Shown here: piece by piece, positions 25,513 to 34,177 of the stretch
How the letters are laid out: each line of letters begins with the position of its first letter
How positions within the stretch are numbered: position 1 is the first letter of the stretch
NCBI GenBank assembly: GCA_051648405.1
Contig: JBOFFC010000036.1
Span: 1 to 54,713 of the forward strand
Length of the DNA: 54,713 nucleotides
Reading direction: 5' to 3'
Source: JBOFFC01 sp051648405
GTDB lineage: Bacteria; Planctomycetota; Planctomycetia; Pirellulales; Lacipirellulaceae
Position numbers and translations under genes: made by a program
Notes under the pieces: model-generated
Database searches by the model: none
The model's input: the letters and a program-made list of their open reading frames with translations, nothing else
Told to the model about the DNA's origin: nothing

Positions 25513-26325
25513 ATGCACCAATACCACTCCCTTCTCCGCGACGTGCTCGACAACGGCGTCTCCAAGGGGGACCGCACCGGCACGGGGACGCGCAGCGTGT
25601 TCGGCCGCCAGATGCGCTTCGACCTCGCCGCTGGATTCCCGCTGGTGACGACCAAAAAGGTCCACCTGAAGTCGATCCTCCACGAGCTGCTGTGGTTCAT
25701 CGCCGGTGGCACGAACACCAAGTACCTCAACGACAACGGCGTGACGATCTGGGACGAGTGGGCCGACGACGACGGCGACCTCGGCCCCGTGTACGGCAAG
25801 CAGTGGCGCTCGTGGTCGGCGCCCGACGGCCGCACGACCGACCAGCTCGCCGAGGTGATCGACGAGATCAAGGGGGACCCGAACTCGCGACGCCTGATCG
25901 TCAGCGCGTGGAACGTGGCCGACCTACCCGACATGGCCCTCCCCCCCTGCCACCTGCTGTTCCAGTTCTACGTCGCGCCGAACCCCCGCGGCGGGCCCGC
26001 ACGGCTAAGTTGCCAGCTCTACCAGCGATCGGCCGACGTGTTCCTCGGCTTGCCTTTCAACATCGCGAGCTACGCGTTGCTGACGATGATGATCGCCCAG
26101 GTCACGGGCCTCGCGCCGGGAGAGTTCGTCCACACCCTCGGCGACACGCACCTCTACGACAACCACGTCGAACAAGCCCGACTGCAACTGTCGCGCGAGC
26201 CGCGGCCCCTGCCGTGGATGGTCCTCGACCCGTCGATCACCTCGATCGACGACTTCCGCTACGAGCACTTCAAGCTCGAAGGCTACGACCCCCACCCGGC
26301 GATTCCCGCGCCGATCGCCGTCTGA
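25513..26325 (+). CDS. thyA: Thymidylate synthase
   Basis: A 270-aa enzyme making dTMP from dUMP with methylene-tetrahydrofolate. The nucleophile is C146 in PPCHLLFQFY. The phosphate-binding RSADVFLGLPFNIASYALL and the N-terminal GDRTGTGTRSVFG are conserved. Codons upstream of ATG 25513 come from the R3 repeat, so this ATG (MHQYHSLLRDVLDNG) is right. folA follows 24 bases downstream, a natural pairing because thyA produces dihydrofolate. Confidence 0.97.
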   Translation: MHQYHSLLRDVLDNGVSKGDRTGTGTRSVFGRQMRFDLAAGFPLVTTKKVHLKSILHELLWFIAGGTNTKYLNDNGVTIWDEWADDDGDLGPVYGKQWRSWSAPDGRTTDQLAEVIDEIKGDPNSRRLIVSAWNVADLPDMALPPCHLLFQFYVAPNPRGGPARLSCQLYQRSADVFLGLPFNIASYALLTMMIAQVTGLAPGEFVHTLGDTHLYDNHVEQARLQLSREPRPLPWMVLDPSITSIDDFRYEHFKLEGYDPHPAIPAPIAV

Positions 26326-26349
26326 CGAAGCGCCCGAACGGGAGGTCGC

Positions 26350-26880
26350 GTGCCGAAGGCTGAGAGCGGGATCGCGGTGGGGCTCGTCGTCGCCGCGTCC
26401 GAGAACAACGTCATCGGGCGCGAAGGGGAGCTCCCCTGGCGTCTGCCGGCCGACCTAGCGCGGTTCAAGCGGCTGACGATGGGCCACTCACTGCTGATGG
26501 GGCGCAAGACGTTCGAATCGATCGGCCGGCCCCTCCCGGGGCGCGTCTCAATCGTCCTCACGCGCGACGCCGCGTGGCGCCCCGCGTCGGAAGAGGTGCT
26601 CGTCGCTCGCGACCTTGAGGAGGCCTTGCGGGTGGCGGCCGGAGCACCGGGCGTGTCGCACGACGTGGCGATGGTCGTCGGCGGCGGCGAGGTCTACCGG
26701 CTCGCCCTGCCGCGCGCCAACAGTGTCCACCTGACGCGCGTCCACGCCCGCATCAAAGGGGACGCGACGTTCCCCGCACTCGACCCGGCCGAGTGGCGCC
26801 TCGAGTCGAGCGAGCGTTTCGAAGCCGACGAGCGCAACGAGCACGCCACGACCTACGAGGTCTGGCGACGCAAAGAGTAG
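26350..26880 (+). CDS. folA: Dihydrofolate reductase
   Basis: A 176-aa enzyme regenerating tetrahydrofolate with NADPH. It starts at GTG 26350. The active-site region NNVIGREGELPWRLPADLAR, the cofactor block LLMGRKTFESIGRPLPGR and the VVGGGEVYRLALP segment are all typical. It is the second gene of a thyA-folA unit and ends directly against the convergent epmA stop (26881), leaving no intergenic terminator. Confidence 0.95.
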   Translation: MPKAESGIAVGLVVAASENNVIGREGELPWRLPADLARFKRLTMGHSLLMGRKTFESIGRPLPGRVSIVLTRDAAWRPASEEVLVARDLEEALRVAAGAPGVSHDVAMVVGGGEVYRLALPRANSVHLTRVHARIKGDATFPALDPAEWRLESSERFEADERNEHATTYEVWRRKE

Positions 26881-27798
26881 CTACGCCATCACGTCGGCGA
26901 TCGATTCCGCCCCCAGCACCAGCATCGCCAGGCGGTCGAACCCCAGCGCCACGCCGCACGACTCGGGCATGCCGGGCGACCGCATGGCGGCGAGCAGTCC
27001 CTCGGGCATCGGCAGCCGCGGGTCGCCGTCGTTCGCACGCAGGTCGTTCGCCCGTTCCAATCGGCGGCGCAACGCGTCCGCGTCGGTCAGCTCGGCGTAG
27101 CCGTTCGCGAGCTCGACGCCGCGCCAGTAGAGCTCGAATCGCAGCGCGACCTCGGCGCCGTGTTCGTCGATCGTCACTTGCGCGAGCGCAGCCTGCGAAG
27201 CGGGGTAGTGCGTGAGCAACTCGGGCGCGTTGATCCCCAGCCGCGGCTCGACGAGCTTCGCGAGCAACAGGTTGAGCCACTCGTCGCGATCGTCGCCGCA
27301 CTCGACGAACCCGTCCCCCAGCCGCTGGCGCGCGACGCGCCGCAGCTCGTCGGTCCCGACGGCGTGCGGATCGACGCCGACCCACCGCTGGAACGCCTCG
27401 CGGTAGCGCAGCACCGTCGGTCGCGGCGAGCCGGCGACCCGCTCGATCAACTCACCCAGCAGCGCGACTCCGTCGGGCATGGCGTCCCCCGGTCGGTACC
27501 ACTCGACCATCGTGAACTCGGGAGCGTGCAGCCTGCCGCGCTCTCCCGCGCGGAAGGCGTGCGCGACCTGGAAGATCGCCCCGGAGCCCGCGCAGAGCAG
27601 CCGCTTCATCGCCATCTCGGGCGAGGCTTGCAGCCACTCGCCGGACGAGAGGGCGACCGGCTGGATGTGGCGCTCGGGGATCACCTCGCGCGAGGCGATC
27701 GGCGTATCGACTTCGAGGAAGCCGCGCCCAACGAACCACGCGCGGAGCGCGGCGAGCAACTCGGCCCGGCGACGCAGCAGCTCGGGGCGAGCGCTCAT
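26881..27798 (-). CDS. epmA: EF-P--(R)-beta-lysine ligase (PoxA/GenX)
   Basis: A 305-aa lysyl-tRNA-synthetase-like enzyme without the tRNA anticodon-binding domain. It attaches (R)-beta-lysine to EF-P. Class II motifs are visible: FLEVDTPI (motif 1), FRAGERGRLHAPEFTMVEWY (motif 2) and VALGFDRLAMLVLG (motif 3). The length fits EpmA (~325) rather than LysS (~500). ATG 27798 overlaps the stop of the upstream M48 gene (TGATG). efp is three genes upstream on the same strand and epmB is divergent from efp, which supports the assignment strongly. Confidence 0.93.
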   Translation of the reverse strand: MSARPELLRRRAELLAALRAWFVGRGFLEVDTPIASREVIPERHIQPVALSSGEWLQASPEMAMKRLLCAGSGAIFQVAHAFRAGERGRLHAPEFTMVEWYRPGDAMPDGVALLGELIERVAGSPRPTVLRYREAFQRWVGVDPHAVGTDELRRVARQRLGDGFVECGDDRDEWLNLLLAKLVEPRLGINAPELLTHYPASQAALAQVTIDEHGAEVALRFELYWRGVELANGYAELTDADALRRRLERANDLRANDGDPRLPMPEGLLAAMRSPGMPESCGVALGFDRLAMLVLGAESIADVMA

Positions 27799-29786
27799 CA
27801 CCCGACCACTGAGGCGGGGGCGTCCACGATCTTCTGCCCGGCGAGCAGCGGCGGCATCGGGCAGTCGAGCAGGTCCGAGATGCCTCGCAGCAGCTCGGCC
27901 TCGACGACCGTCACCTGCCGATCGACGCAGATCGCGGCCGCCGCGGCGTCGATCACGTTGCCTCGCACGACTTCTGTTGTCTTCGACAGGACCTCGAGCG
28001 CCTCGCGCAACGGGTCGAGCCCACACGCCGAATCCGGCCGCAACCGCAGCGACACCCCCTCCAGCCGGGCGGCGGCCGCCTTGAACGCCCGCTCGGCGTC
28101 GGCGCCGCGCTGGCCGGCGTGCGCGAGCGTCGAGAGCAACGTCGCGAGCGGCTCGGCGAGCTGACCGAGCGTGCGGAGTTCGACGCGCCGTTCGCGGACC
28201 GCCTCGAACTTCGGCCGCAGGTGCCTTAGCAAGATCTGCGCGAGGGCCCACTCGAACAGACCGATCTTCTCGTCGGCCAGCACCAGCGCCTGGAAGCTCC
28301 GCGTGAACTTCTGGTACTGCCGCGGGGTCATGCCGGCGAGCGCCGGCAGCGTCAGGTCCACGAGCGGCAGACGCAGCCGGGCGTCGAGCGCGTCGGCGTC
28401 GGGAGTGAGTCGCCGGACCACCAGGAGCAGCCCCTCATCGACGTGCTCGGTGAGCGCCGCGAGCTGCTTTGCCCGGACCGTCTCGTCGCGGTCGAGCAGC
28501 AGGGCGAACACCACCGCGCGGGCCGAGTACGTCTCGCGGGTCGCGTTCAGCAGTCCCTCGGGGGCGATCGCCAGCATCTCGCGTGCGTACCTGCGGTGCA
28601 GCTCCTGGGGATCGCCAACGTGCTCCGACGCGTGCTCGACGGCGGCGACCGGAGCGCGGTCGAGCTCGTGGGCGTGCCCCCCGGCGAACCCCGCTGCGCC
28701 CTCGACGCCGACGTCGGCCAGCCGATCGCCGAACGCCGGGAGGCTGCCGTCCCAGGTCGGCTCGATCGCCAGGATCCGCCTCTCGAGCGGCGGGTGGGTC
28801 GCCATCAGCGAGGTGAAGCCTTCCCAAACCCCCTGGGCGAAGTACATGTGGCTCATCTCGGCGGCGCGAGGGTGCTTGAGCCACCCCCTGCCGGCCGAGG
28901 CGAGGATCCGCTTCAGCGCCCCCCCGATGCCGCCCGGGTTGCGCGTGAACTGCACCGCCGAGGCGTCGGCCAGGTACTCGCGCTGGCGCGAGACGGCCGC
29001 CTTCAACAGCCCGCCGACGAGGCTGCCGATCGAGCCGATGACGATCAGCGCGGCGCCGATGGCGAGCACGATCAGGACCGCCGCCGCGGCGCCCCCTCCC
29101 TTGCCGTCGCTGCGCCCCGAGCTGACCCGAATCCCCGAGTTGAAGATCGTGCGGACGATGATCTGTCCCACGAGCCCCAGCAGCAAGATGCCGTGCAACA
29201 CGCCGATCATGCGGACGCTCATCCGCATGTCGCCATTGAGGATGTGGCTGAACTCGTGGGCGATCACCCCCTGGAGCTCGTCGCGCGACAGCGACTCGAC
29301 GCAGCCGCGGGTGACGCCGATCACCGCGTCGCTCGGCGAGTAGCCTGCCGCGAACGCGTTGACCCCCGGCTCGTCGAGCAGAAACACCGGCGGCGAGGGG
29401 ACCCCCGAGGCGATCGCCATCTCATCGACGACGTTCAGCAAGCGCCGCGCGGTGGGGTCGGCCGAGCCGGGGTCGAGCCGCTTGCCGCCGAGCGACTCGG
29501 CGACTCCCGTGCCCCCCCCGGCGCGGAGCATGGCGGTCTTGAACAGCGAACCACCGCCGACGAGGGCCAGCGTCCCCAGGCCGACGCCGATGGGCGCCTG
29601 CCAGGGGTAGTCGCCGGATTGGAACGACTGGACCGTGATGTCCCGGTCGCGCGAGCCGGCGACCGCCAGCGCGGCGATTGCCGTCACCGTGACGACGACC
29701 GCCCCGGCGCCCAGACCAAACATCGCCACGAGCCACGCCGTCGTCGAGCGCGCCGCGGCCTGCCGTTCGAAGAAGTCCGTCGCCAT
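27798..29786 (-). CDS. M48-family membrane metalloprotease with long C-terminal extension
   Basis: A 662-aa membrane protein starting at ATG 29786 (MATDFFERQ). Two N-terminal helices (~16-36 and ~60-80) precede the zinc motif HEFSH at 177-181 (GVIAHEFSHILNGD). A further helix pair follows (IGVLHGILLLGLVGQIIVR and AAVLIVLAIGAALIVIGSIG). After NPGGIGGALKRI and the ATHPPLERRILAIEP block, about 290 residues form an extra alpha-helical cytosolic domain not found in HtpX. It lies downstream of lemA, a pairing known from many bacteria, and translationally overlaps epmA. It probably acts in membrane protein quality control. Confidence 0.88.
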   Translation of the reverse strand: MATDFFERQAAARSTTAWLVAMFGLGAGAVVVTVTAIAALAVAGSRDRDITVQSFQSGDYPWQAPIGVGLGTLALVGGGSLFKTAMLRAGGGTGVAESLGGKRLDPGSADPTARRLLNVVDEMAIASGVPSPPVFLLDEPGVNAFAAGYSPSDAVIGVTRGCVESLSRDELQGVIAHEFSHILNGDMRMSVRMIGVLHGILLLGLVGQIIVRTIFNSGIRVSSGRSDGKGGGAAAAVLIVLAIGAALIVIGSIGSLVGGLLKAAVSRQREYLADASAVQFTRNPGGIGGALKRILASAGRGWLKHPRAAEMSHMYFAQGVWEGFTSLMATHPPLERRILAIEPTWDGSLPAFGDRLADVGVEGAAGFAGGHAHELDRAPVAAVEHASEHVGDPQELHRRYAREMLAIAPEGLLNATRETYSARAVVFALLLDRDETVRAKQLAALTEHVDEGLLLVVRRLTPDADALDARLRLPLVDLTLPALAGMTPRQYQKFTRSFQALVLADEKIGLFEWALAQILLRHLRPKFEAVRERRVELRTLGQLAEPLATLLSTLAHAGQRGADAERAFKAAAARLEGVSLRLRPDSACGLDPLREALEVLSKTTEVVRGNVIDAAAAAICVDRQVTVVEAELLRGISDLLDCPMPPLLAGQKIVDAPASVVG

Positions 29787-29888
29787 CGCGGAAGCGCCCG
29801 AGACCAAGACCCAAGGATCCAAGCACGCGCTGCGGGCCCCGCGAACGGGGACTCGTCACGCGTCACGCCAGGTCGCTGTTGGGGCGTC

Positions 29889-30497
29889 TCAGAACGCCAC
29901 CTTGGGGGCTTCGTTGATCATCGTGTCGTCGAAGTCCAGCAGCTCGGCGTCGGCCCCGTGGCCCAGCAGCCCCGCGAAGAAGATCGGCGGGAAGGTCTGC
30001 TTGTAGGTGTTGTACTCGGTCACCGCGTCGTTGTACGCCTGCCGCGCGAACGCCACCTTGTTCTCGGTCGATGTCAGCTCTTCGGTGAGCTGCATCATGT
30101 TCTGGTTGGCCTTCAGGTCCGGGTACGCCTCGCTCACGGCGAAGAGCCGCCCCAGCACCCCGCCCAACCCCTGCTCGGCCGAGGCAAGATTCGCCATCGC
30201 CGTCGGGTCCCCCGGAGCGGCCGCCGCGGCCTTCAGGGCGCCGACCGCTTGGTTCCGCGCCGTGATCACCGCCTCGAGCGTCTCGCGCTCGTGGCTCATG
30301 TAGCCCTTGGCCGTCTCGACCAGGTTCGGGATCAGGTCGTAGCGCCGCTGGAGCTGGACCTCGATCTGCGAGAACGAGTTCTGGAAGCGGTTCTTCAGCG
30401 TCACCAGCCGGTTGTAGATCCCGACGCCGTACATCGCGGCTAGCGCCACGATGCCGGCAATCACCAGCAGTGCGATCAACCAAGGGGCGAGGGTCAT
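29889..30497 (-). CDS. LemA family protein
   Basis: A 202-aa protein with one N-terminal membrane helix (LIALLVIAGIVALAAMYGVG). The LemA core follows: YNRLVTLKNRFQNSFSQIEV, QLQRRYDLIPNLVETAKGYM, ending with the typical YNTYKQTFPPIFFAGLLG. LemA proteins have an outside-facing helical domain and often accompany M48 proteases, as here (M48 gene 102 bases downstream). It lies between efp and the protease in one minus-strand run. Confidence 0.93.
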   Translation of the reverse strand: MTLAPWLIALLVIAGIVALAAMYGVGIYNRLVTLKNRFQNSFSQIEVQLQRRYDLIPNLVETAKGYMSHERETLEAVITARNQAVGALKAAAAAPGDPTAMANLASAEQGLGGVLGRLFAVSEAYPDLKANQNMMQLTEELTSTENKVAFARQAYNDAVTEYNTYKQTFPPIFFAGLLGHGADAELLDFDDTMINEAPKVAF

Positions 30498-30611
30498 GTC
30501 GGGCTCCGCGGCGCGGGAGGAAAGTGTGGAGGTTCGGAAACCGGATCGTCGATCGCTTGCCCAGGGTTCGCTGTCCTCGTGGGAATCTTGCCTACCTTGC
30601 CCGGAAACGGG

Positions 30612-31187
30612 CTAGGCGGGGGCCGTTGTTCGCTCGATGTACTCACCGGTGCGCGTATCGACGCGGAGCCAGTCCCCGTCGTTGATGAACCCCGGGGCGA
30701 GGATGTCGGCGCCCGTCTCGAGCGTCACCGGCTTCTGCACGCCGGTCGATGTGTTCCCCTTGGGCGACGGCTCGGCGAACGTCACCTGCAGCACCACGTG
30801 GTTGGGGGGAGTGACCGCGATCGGCAGGTTGTTGAACGTCATCAACTGGCAGTCCATGTTCTCCTTGATGAACTTCCAGGTGTCCCCCACCTGATCGGCG
30901 GTGAGCTCGTACTGCTCGTAGTCACTGTTGTTCATGAACACGTACCCTTCGCCCTGCCGGTACAGGTACTGCGCGGTGAACTCGCTGATGTCCGCCTCCT
31001 CGAGCACCTGCCCGGCCCGGTAGGTGCGGTCCACCAGGGTGTTGCGCAGCAGGTTCTTGAGCTTGCACTCGTAGAGGGCGGTCCCCTTGCCCGGCTTGCG
31101 GAAGTTCATCTCGACGCAGAGGAACGGAGTCCCGTCGATTTGGACCTTCATCCCCTTGCGGAAATCGCTCGTGTTGATCGTGCCCAC
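30612..31187 (-). CDS. efp: Translation elongation factor P
   Basis: A 191-aa factor that rescues ribosomes stalled at polyproline. The start is GTG 31187 (VGTINTSDFRKGM), which aligns with the family N-terminus; the longer frame upstream is non-homologous. Lysine 34 in FRKPGKGTAL is exactly the residue that EpmA beta-lysylates in gammaproteobacteria. The domain III end VDTRTGEYIER is typical. With epmA and epmB clustered, the lysine-type modification pathway is very likely used here. A minus-strand TACACT box near 31322-31317 may be part of its promoter. Confidence 0.96.
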   Translation of the reverse strand: MGTINTSDFRKGMKVQIDGTPFLCVEMNFRKPGKGTALYECKLKNLLRNTLVDRTYRAGQVLEEADISEFTAQYLYRQGEGYVFMNNSDYEQYELTADQVGDTWKFIKENMDCQLMTFNNLPIAVTPPNHVVLQVTFAEPSPKGNTSTGVQKPVTLETGADILAPGFINDGDWLRVDTRTGEYIERTTAPA

Positions 31188-31286
31188 GCCTAGCTCTCTC
31201 GTTGGATCGACGGTTAAATCCGTAGGAGCGCCCGCCCGCTCCCGCGGCGCCGACGCCCTCCCCTGAAGGGCTACCCCCCACAAACC

Positions 31287-32378
31287 ATGGCGGTGGGCCC
31301 CCTTAGACCGATGCAGAGTGTAGCCCAGCCCCTGCCGGTTGTCCGCCCCCAACAGCCCGCGCCCGAGACGCGGGGCGCGGGCCCGACCCCCGCGCCGGTC
31401 GAGCCGACCTGGAAGCGCCACCTGCGCGAGGCGGTCCGCACTCCGGCCGAGCTGTGCGACCTGCTGGGCCTCCCCGAGTCGGTCCGCGATGCCGCCGAGC
31501 GCGCGTCACGCGGCTTCCCCCTGCTCGTGCCACGCCCCTTCGTCGCGCGGATGCGGCCGGGCGACGCGACCGACCCGTTGCTGCGCCAGGTCCTGCCGAT
31601 CGGCGACGAGCTCGTCGAGTCGCCCGGCTTCCGTTCCGACCCCGTCGGGGACCTCGCCGCGCAGCTCACCCCGGGGGTGCTGCAGAAGTACGCGGGCCGC
31701 GTGCTGCTGGTGACTACCGGCGCGTGCGCCGTGCACTGCCGCTACTGCTTCCGCCGCCATTTCCCCTACTCCGCCGCCCCCAAAGGGATCGCCGCGTGGG
31801 AGCCGGCGGTCAAACGCATCGAAGCCGACCCGACGATCGACGAAGCGATCCTCAGCGGCGGCGACCCCCTTTCGCTCGTCGATGGCGCCCTCGCGGGGCT
31901 CGTCGAGCGGCTGGAGCGCGTCCCGCACCTCCGCCGCCTGCGCGTTCACACGCGGCTGCCGATCGTGATCCCCGAGCGCGTGACCGACGCGCTGGTCGCC
32001 ACGCTCGGCGGGTCGCGCCTCACGCCGGTCGTGGTGCTGCACAGCAACCACCCGCAAGAGCTCGACGCGTCGGTCGCCGCGGCGACCGCGAAGCTTTCCG
32101 CCGCGCGCGTCCTGCTGCTCAATCAGGCGGTGCTGCTCCGGGGTGTCAACGACTCGGTCGAGACGCTCGCCGAGCTGAGTCGCCGCCTGATCGACCTGCG
32201 CGTCACGCCGTACTACCTGCACCGGCTCGACCGTGTGGCGGGCGCCCACCACTTCGCCACGCCCGACGGCCTCGGCGAGACGCTCGTCGCGGCGCTCCGC
32301 GAGCTGCTCCCGGGGTACGCCGTGCCGCGCTACGTCGCCGAAGTCGAAGGAGCCCCGAGCAAGACGCCGCTCGGATGA
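31287..32378 (+). CDS. epmB: EF-P beta-lysylation protein EpmB (lysine 2,3-aminomutase)
   Basis: A 363-aa radical-SAM, PLP-dependent enzyme that converts lysine to (R)-beta-lysine for EF-P. The [4Fe-4S] motif C147-AVH-C151-RY-C154 is followed by FRRHFPY, an EpmB hallmark. AILSGGDPLSLVDG and HTRLPIVIPERVT are also characteristic. The first ~28 residues lack an EpmB counterpart; ATG 31311 is an alternative start. The gene is divergent from efp with ~100 bases between them, and overlaps the next gene by ATGA. No epmC hydroxylase is visible. Confidence 0.94.
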   Translation: MAVGPLRPMQSVAQPLPVVRPQQPAPETRGAGPTPAPVEPTWKRHLREAVRTPAELCDLLGLPESVRDAAERASRGFPLLVPRPFVARMRPGDATDPLLRQVLPIGDELVESPGFRSDPVGDLAAQLTPGVLQKYAGRVLLVTTGACAVHCRYCFRRHFPYSAAPKGIAAWEPAVKRIEADPTIDEAILSGGDPLSLVDGALAGLVERLERVPHLRRLRVHTRLPIVIPERVTDALVATLGGSRLTPVVVLHSNHPQELDASVAAATAKLSAARVLLLNQAVLLRGVNDSVETLAELSRRLIDLRVTPYYLHRLDRVAGAHHFATPDGLGETLVAALRELLPGYAVPRYVAEVEGAPSKTPLG

Positions 32379-33499
32379 ACGCCCCGCTCCCCGTCGTCCA
32401 CCCGACTCCCCCGGCCACGAAGCCATCGGTCTTCGACGCCGCGGCCGTCGAAGCGCTGCGCCGCGAGTTGCGGCTCGAGCCGGGCCTCGTGCGGAAGTTC
32501 CACGTCGCGTTCTGCAAGCACTCGGCGACCAAGGACGAAGCGCTCGCCGTGCTCCCCTGCGAGGCACGCCCCGCGTTCGCCGAGCGGCTCGAGTTCCACC
32601 CCTTGAGCGCCCCGCGGCGGTTCGACTCTTCGATCGACGGGGCGACGAAGCTCGTCTTCACGACCAGCGAAGGGTACGCCGTCGAGTCGGTGATCCTCCG
32701 CGCCGCGACCGGCCGCGTCGCCCTCTGCTTGTCGAGCCAAGTCGGCTGCGCGGCGCGGTGCGATTTCTGCGCGACCGGCCGGATGGGGATGGCCCACAAC
32801 CTTTCAGCGCCTGAAATCCTCGATCAGTTCGTCCAGGCGAACTTGACCCTTGCCGCCGAAGGCCGGCGCGTGCGAAACGTTGTCTTCATGGGGATGGGGG
32901 AGCCGCTGCACAACGAGGCCGCGCTCGGCGAAGTGATCGCGACGCTGGTCGATGGCGCTCGCTTCCACCACCCCCCGACACGCTTGCTGGTGAGCACCGT
33001 CGGCGTCCCCGACGCGATGCTGCGTCTCGCCGAGCGGTTCCCGAGCGTCAACCAAGCGCTCAGCCTCCACTCGGCCGTGCAGCCGACGCGCGAACGGTTG
33101 CTTCCGCTCGCCGCCAAGGCGCCGCTCGATGCGCTCCGCGCGACGGTCGCAGAGCTCAATCGCGTGCAGTCACCCCGCACGGGGGTAATGCTCGAGCACC
33201 TGATGCTCCAGGGGGTAAACAACTCGTCCGACGACGCCGACGCCCTGGTCGCGTGGTGCGCGGGGCTGCGTGTGCACGTGAACCTGATCCCCTACAACCC
33301 GATCGAGGGCGCCCCGCACCTGGTCGGCTCGGCACGGGCAGAGATCGAAGCGTTCGGGGCGATCCTCAAGCGATCGGGCATCCCGACCACGATCCGCTAC
33401 TCGATGGGCGCCGACATCGAAGCCGCCTGCGGCCAGCTCGTGCGTCGCGAGAACCGCGAGGTCGCGCAGCGCCGGGCGATCGCCCGCCGAACGCCGTAA
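32375..33499 (+). CDS. RlmN/Cfr-family radical SAM rRNA methyltransferase
   Basis: A 374-aa enzyme of the dual-specificity 23S rRNA/tRNA adenine-C2 methyltransferase family. The cluster cysteines are C125, C129 and C132 (GCAARCDFCATG). The catalytic second cysteine C352 is present in ADIEAACGQL. VVFMGMGEPLHN and HVNLIPYNPIEGAP are typical. It differs from classical RlmN around the last motif (YSMGADI instead of RGxDI), so it may be a paralogue with different specificity. It overlaps epmB by 4 bases (ATGA), so both are translated together. It ends 11 bases from the convergent phage-like module. Confidence 0.88.
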   Translation: MNAPLPVVHPTPPATKPSVFDAAAVEALRRELRLEPGLVRKFHVAFCKHSATKDEALAVLPCEARPAFAERLEFHPLSAPRRFDSSIDGATKLVFTTSEGYAVESVILRAATGRVALCLSSQVGCAARCDFCATGRMGMAHNLSAPEILDQFVQANLTLAAEGRRVRNVVFMGMGEPLHNEAALGEVIATLVDGARFHHPPTRLLVSTVGVPDAMLRLAERFPSVNQALSLHSAVQPTRERLLPLAAKAPLDALRATVAELNRVQSPRTGVMLEHLMLQGVNNSSDDADALVAWCAGLRVHVNLIPYNPIEGAPHLVGSARAEIEAFGAILKRSGIPTTIRYSMGADIEAACGQLVRRENREVAQRRAIARRTP

Positions 33500-33510
33500 C
33501 CGACCCACGA

Positions 33511-33843
33511 TCACGGCGCTACGGTCGTCACCGCTTCGCAGCGATACCGCGTCGAGCCCCGCAGCCGTTCGACGACCTGCAACGTCCAATCCCCCCCGGC
33601 CGCATCGATCAGCCGGTCGCCGGGCGCCGGCGCGGCGGTCCCCTCGAAGAACGGCAACTGCCAAACGACCTTGCTCGGCACGGGGGGGAGCGCCGACGCC
33701 CCCTCGGCGGGGGTCCGCTGCGAGAACCGCCACCCGGTCGTCCACGCGCCGGGCGAAGCGGCCCCCGCGCGCCACAGCCGGACGCTCTCCAGCGTGTCGA
33801 CTACCTCCGCAAAGTCCCCCGCCGCGTTCCAGGCGATGCTCAT
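33511..33843 (-). CDS. Small phage head-completion-like protein
   Basis: A 110-aa soluble protein beginning MSIAWNAAGDFAEVVDTLES. It has a central WQLPFFEGTAAPAPGDRLID strand region and ends in beta strands (WTLQVVERLRGSTRYRCEAV). The size, beta-rich content and last place in the head module fit a head-tail joining or neck protein. There is no recognised motif, so the role rests on context. It overlaps the preceding gene by ATGA. Confidence 0.6.
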   Translation of the reverse strand: MSIAWNAAGDFAEVVDTLESVRLWRAGAASPGAWTTGWRFSQRTPAEGASALPPVPSKVVWQLPFFEGTAAPAPGDRLIDAAGGDWTLQVVERLRGSTRYRCEAVTTVAP

Positions 33844-34058
33844 GGGGCGCCCCCACGGGACGACACCTCAAACGGTTCGAGGTCGGCGATCTTCTGGTCG
33901 CACCAGTCGATCGTCCGCTGGAGCGACTCGGCGTACGTTTCCCAGTGGACGCGCTGGCCGTCGATCCAGTACGTCGGCTTGAGCTCCGAACGCACGGTTC
34001 GCAGCCGCTCGAAGGTCTGCGAGCGGATCGTGCGCAGTTGGTCGGTCTCCGACTCCAT
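33840..34058 (-). CDS. Small coiled-coil protein of the head module
   Basis: A 72-aa protein starting at ATG 34058 (MESETDQLRTIRSQTFERLR). It is helical and charged, with TYWIDGQRVHWETYAESLQR in the middle. It is short, fits between capsid and head-completion genes as in many phages, and its stop overlaps the next start. The function is unknown. Confidence 0.6.
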   Translation of the reverse strand: MESETDQLRTIRSQTFERLRTVRSELKPTYWIDGQRVHWETYAESLQRTIDWCDQKIADLEPFEVSSRGGAP

Positions 34059-34097
34059 GCTTGTCCTCGCTTTCGTGAAGTGGAACAACGACCCGCT

Positions 34098-34152
34098 CGA
34101 GGGGGGCCGCGGGGACCACGCTTTCGCACGGCCCCCGCGGCGACGCCCCTCG
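34098..34152 (-). other. Imperfect GC-rich hairpin downstream of the small coiled-coil gene start
   Basis: The arms cgaggggggccgcgggg (34098-34114) and cccccgcggcgacgcccctcg (34132-34152) pair with a small internal loop. It lies in the 119-base gap between the capsid gene stop (34178) and the next start (34058). It lacks a T-run, so it may be a processing or attenuation structure. Confidence 0.35.
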
Positions 34153-34177
34153 CGCGGCGATCACGCCGCGGACCGCG

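Noticed and set aside
27798..28251. N-terminal extension of epmA into the M48 gene
   Set aside because: The longer frame overlaps the M48 coding region and has no synthetase similarity. TGATG coupling supports the ATG at 27798.
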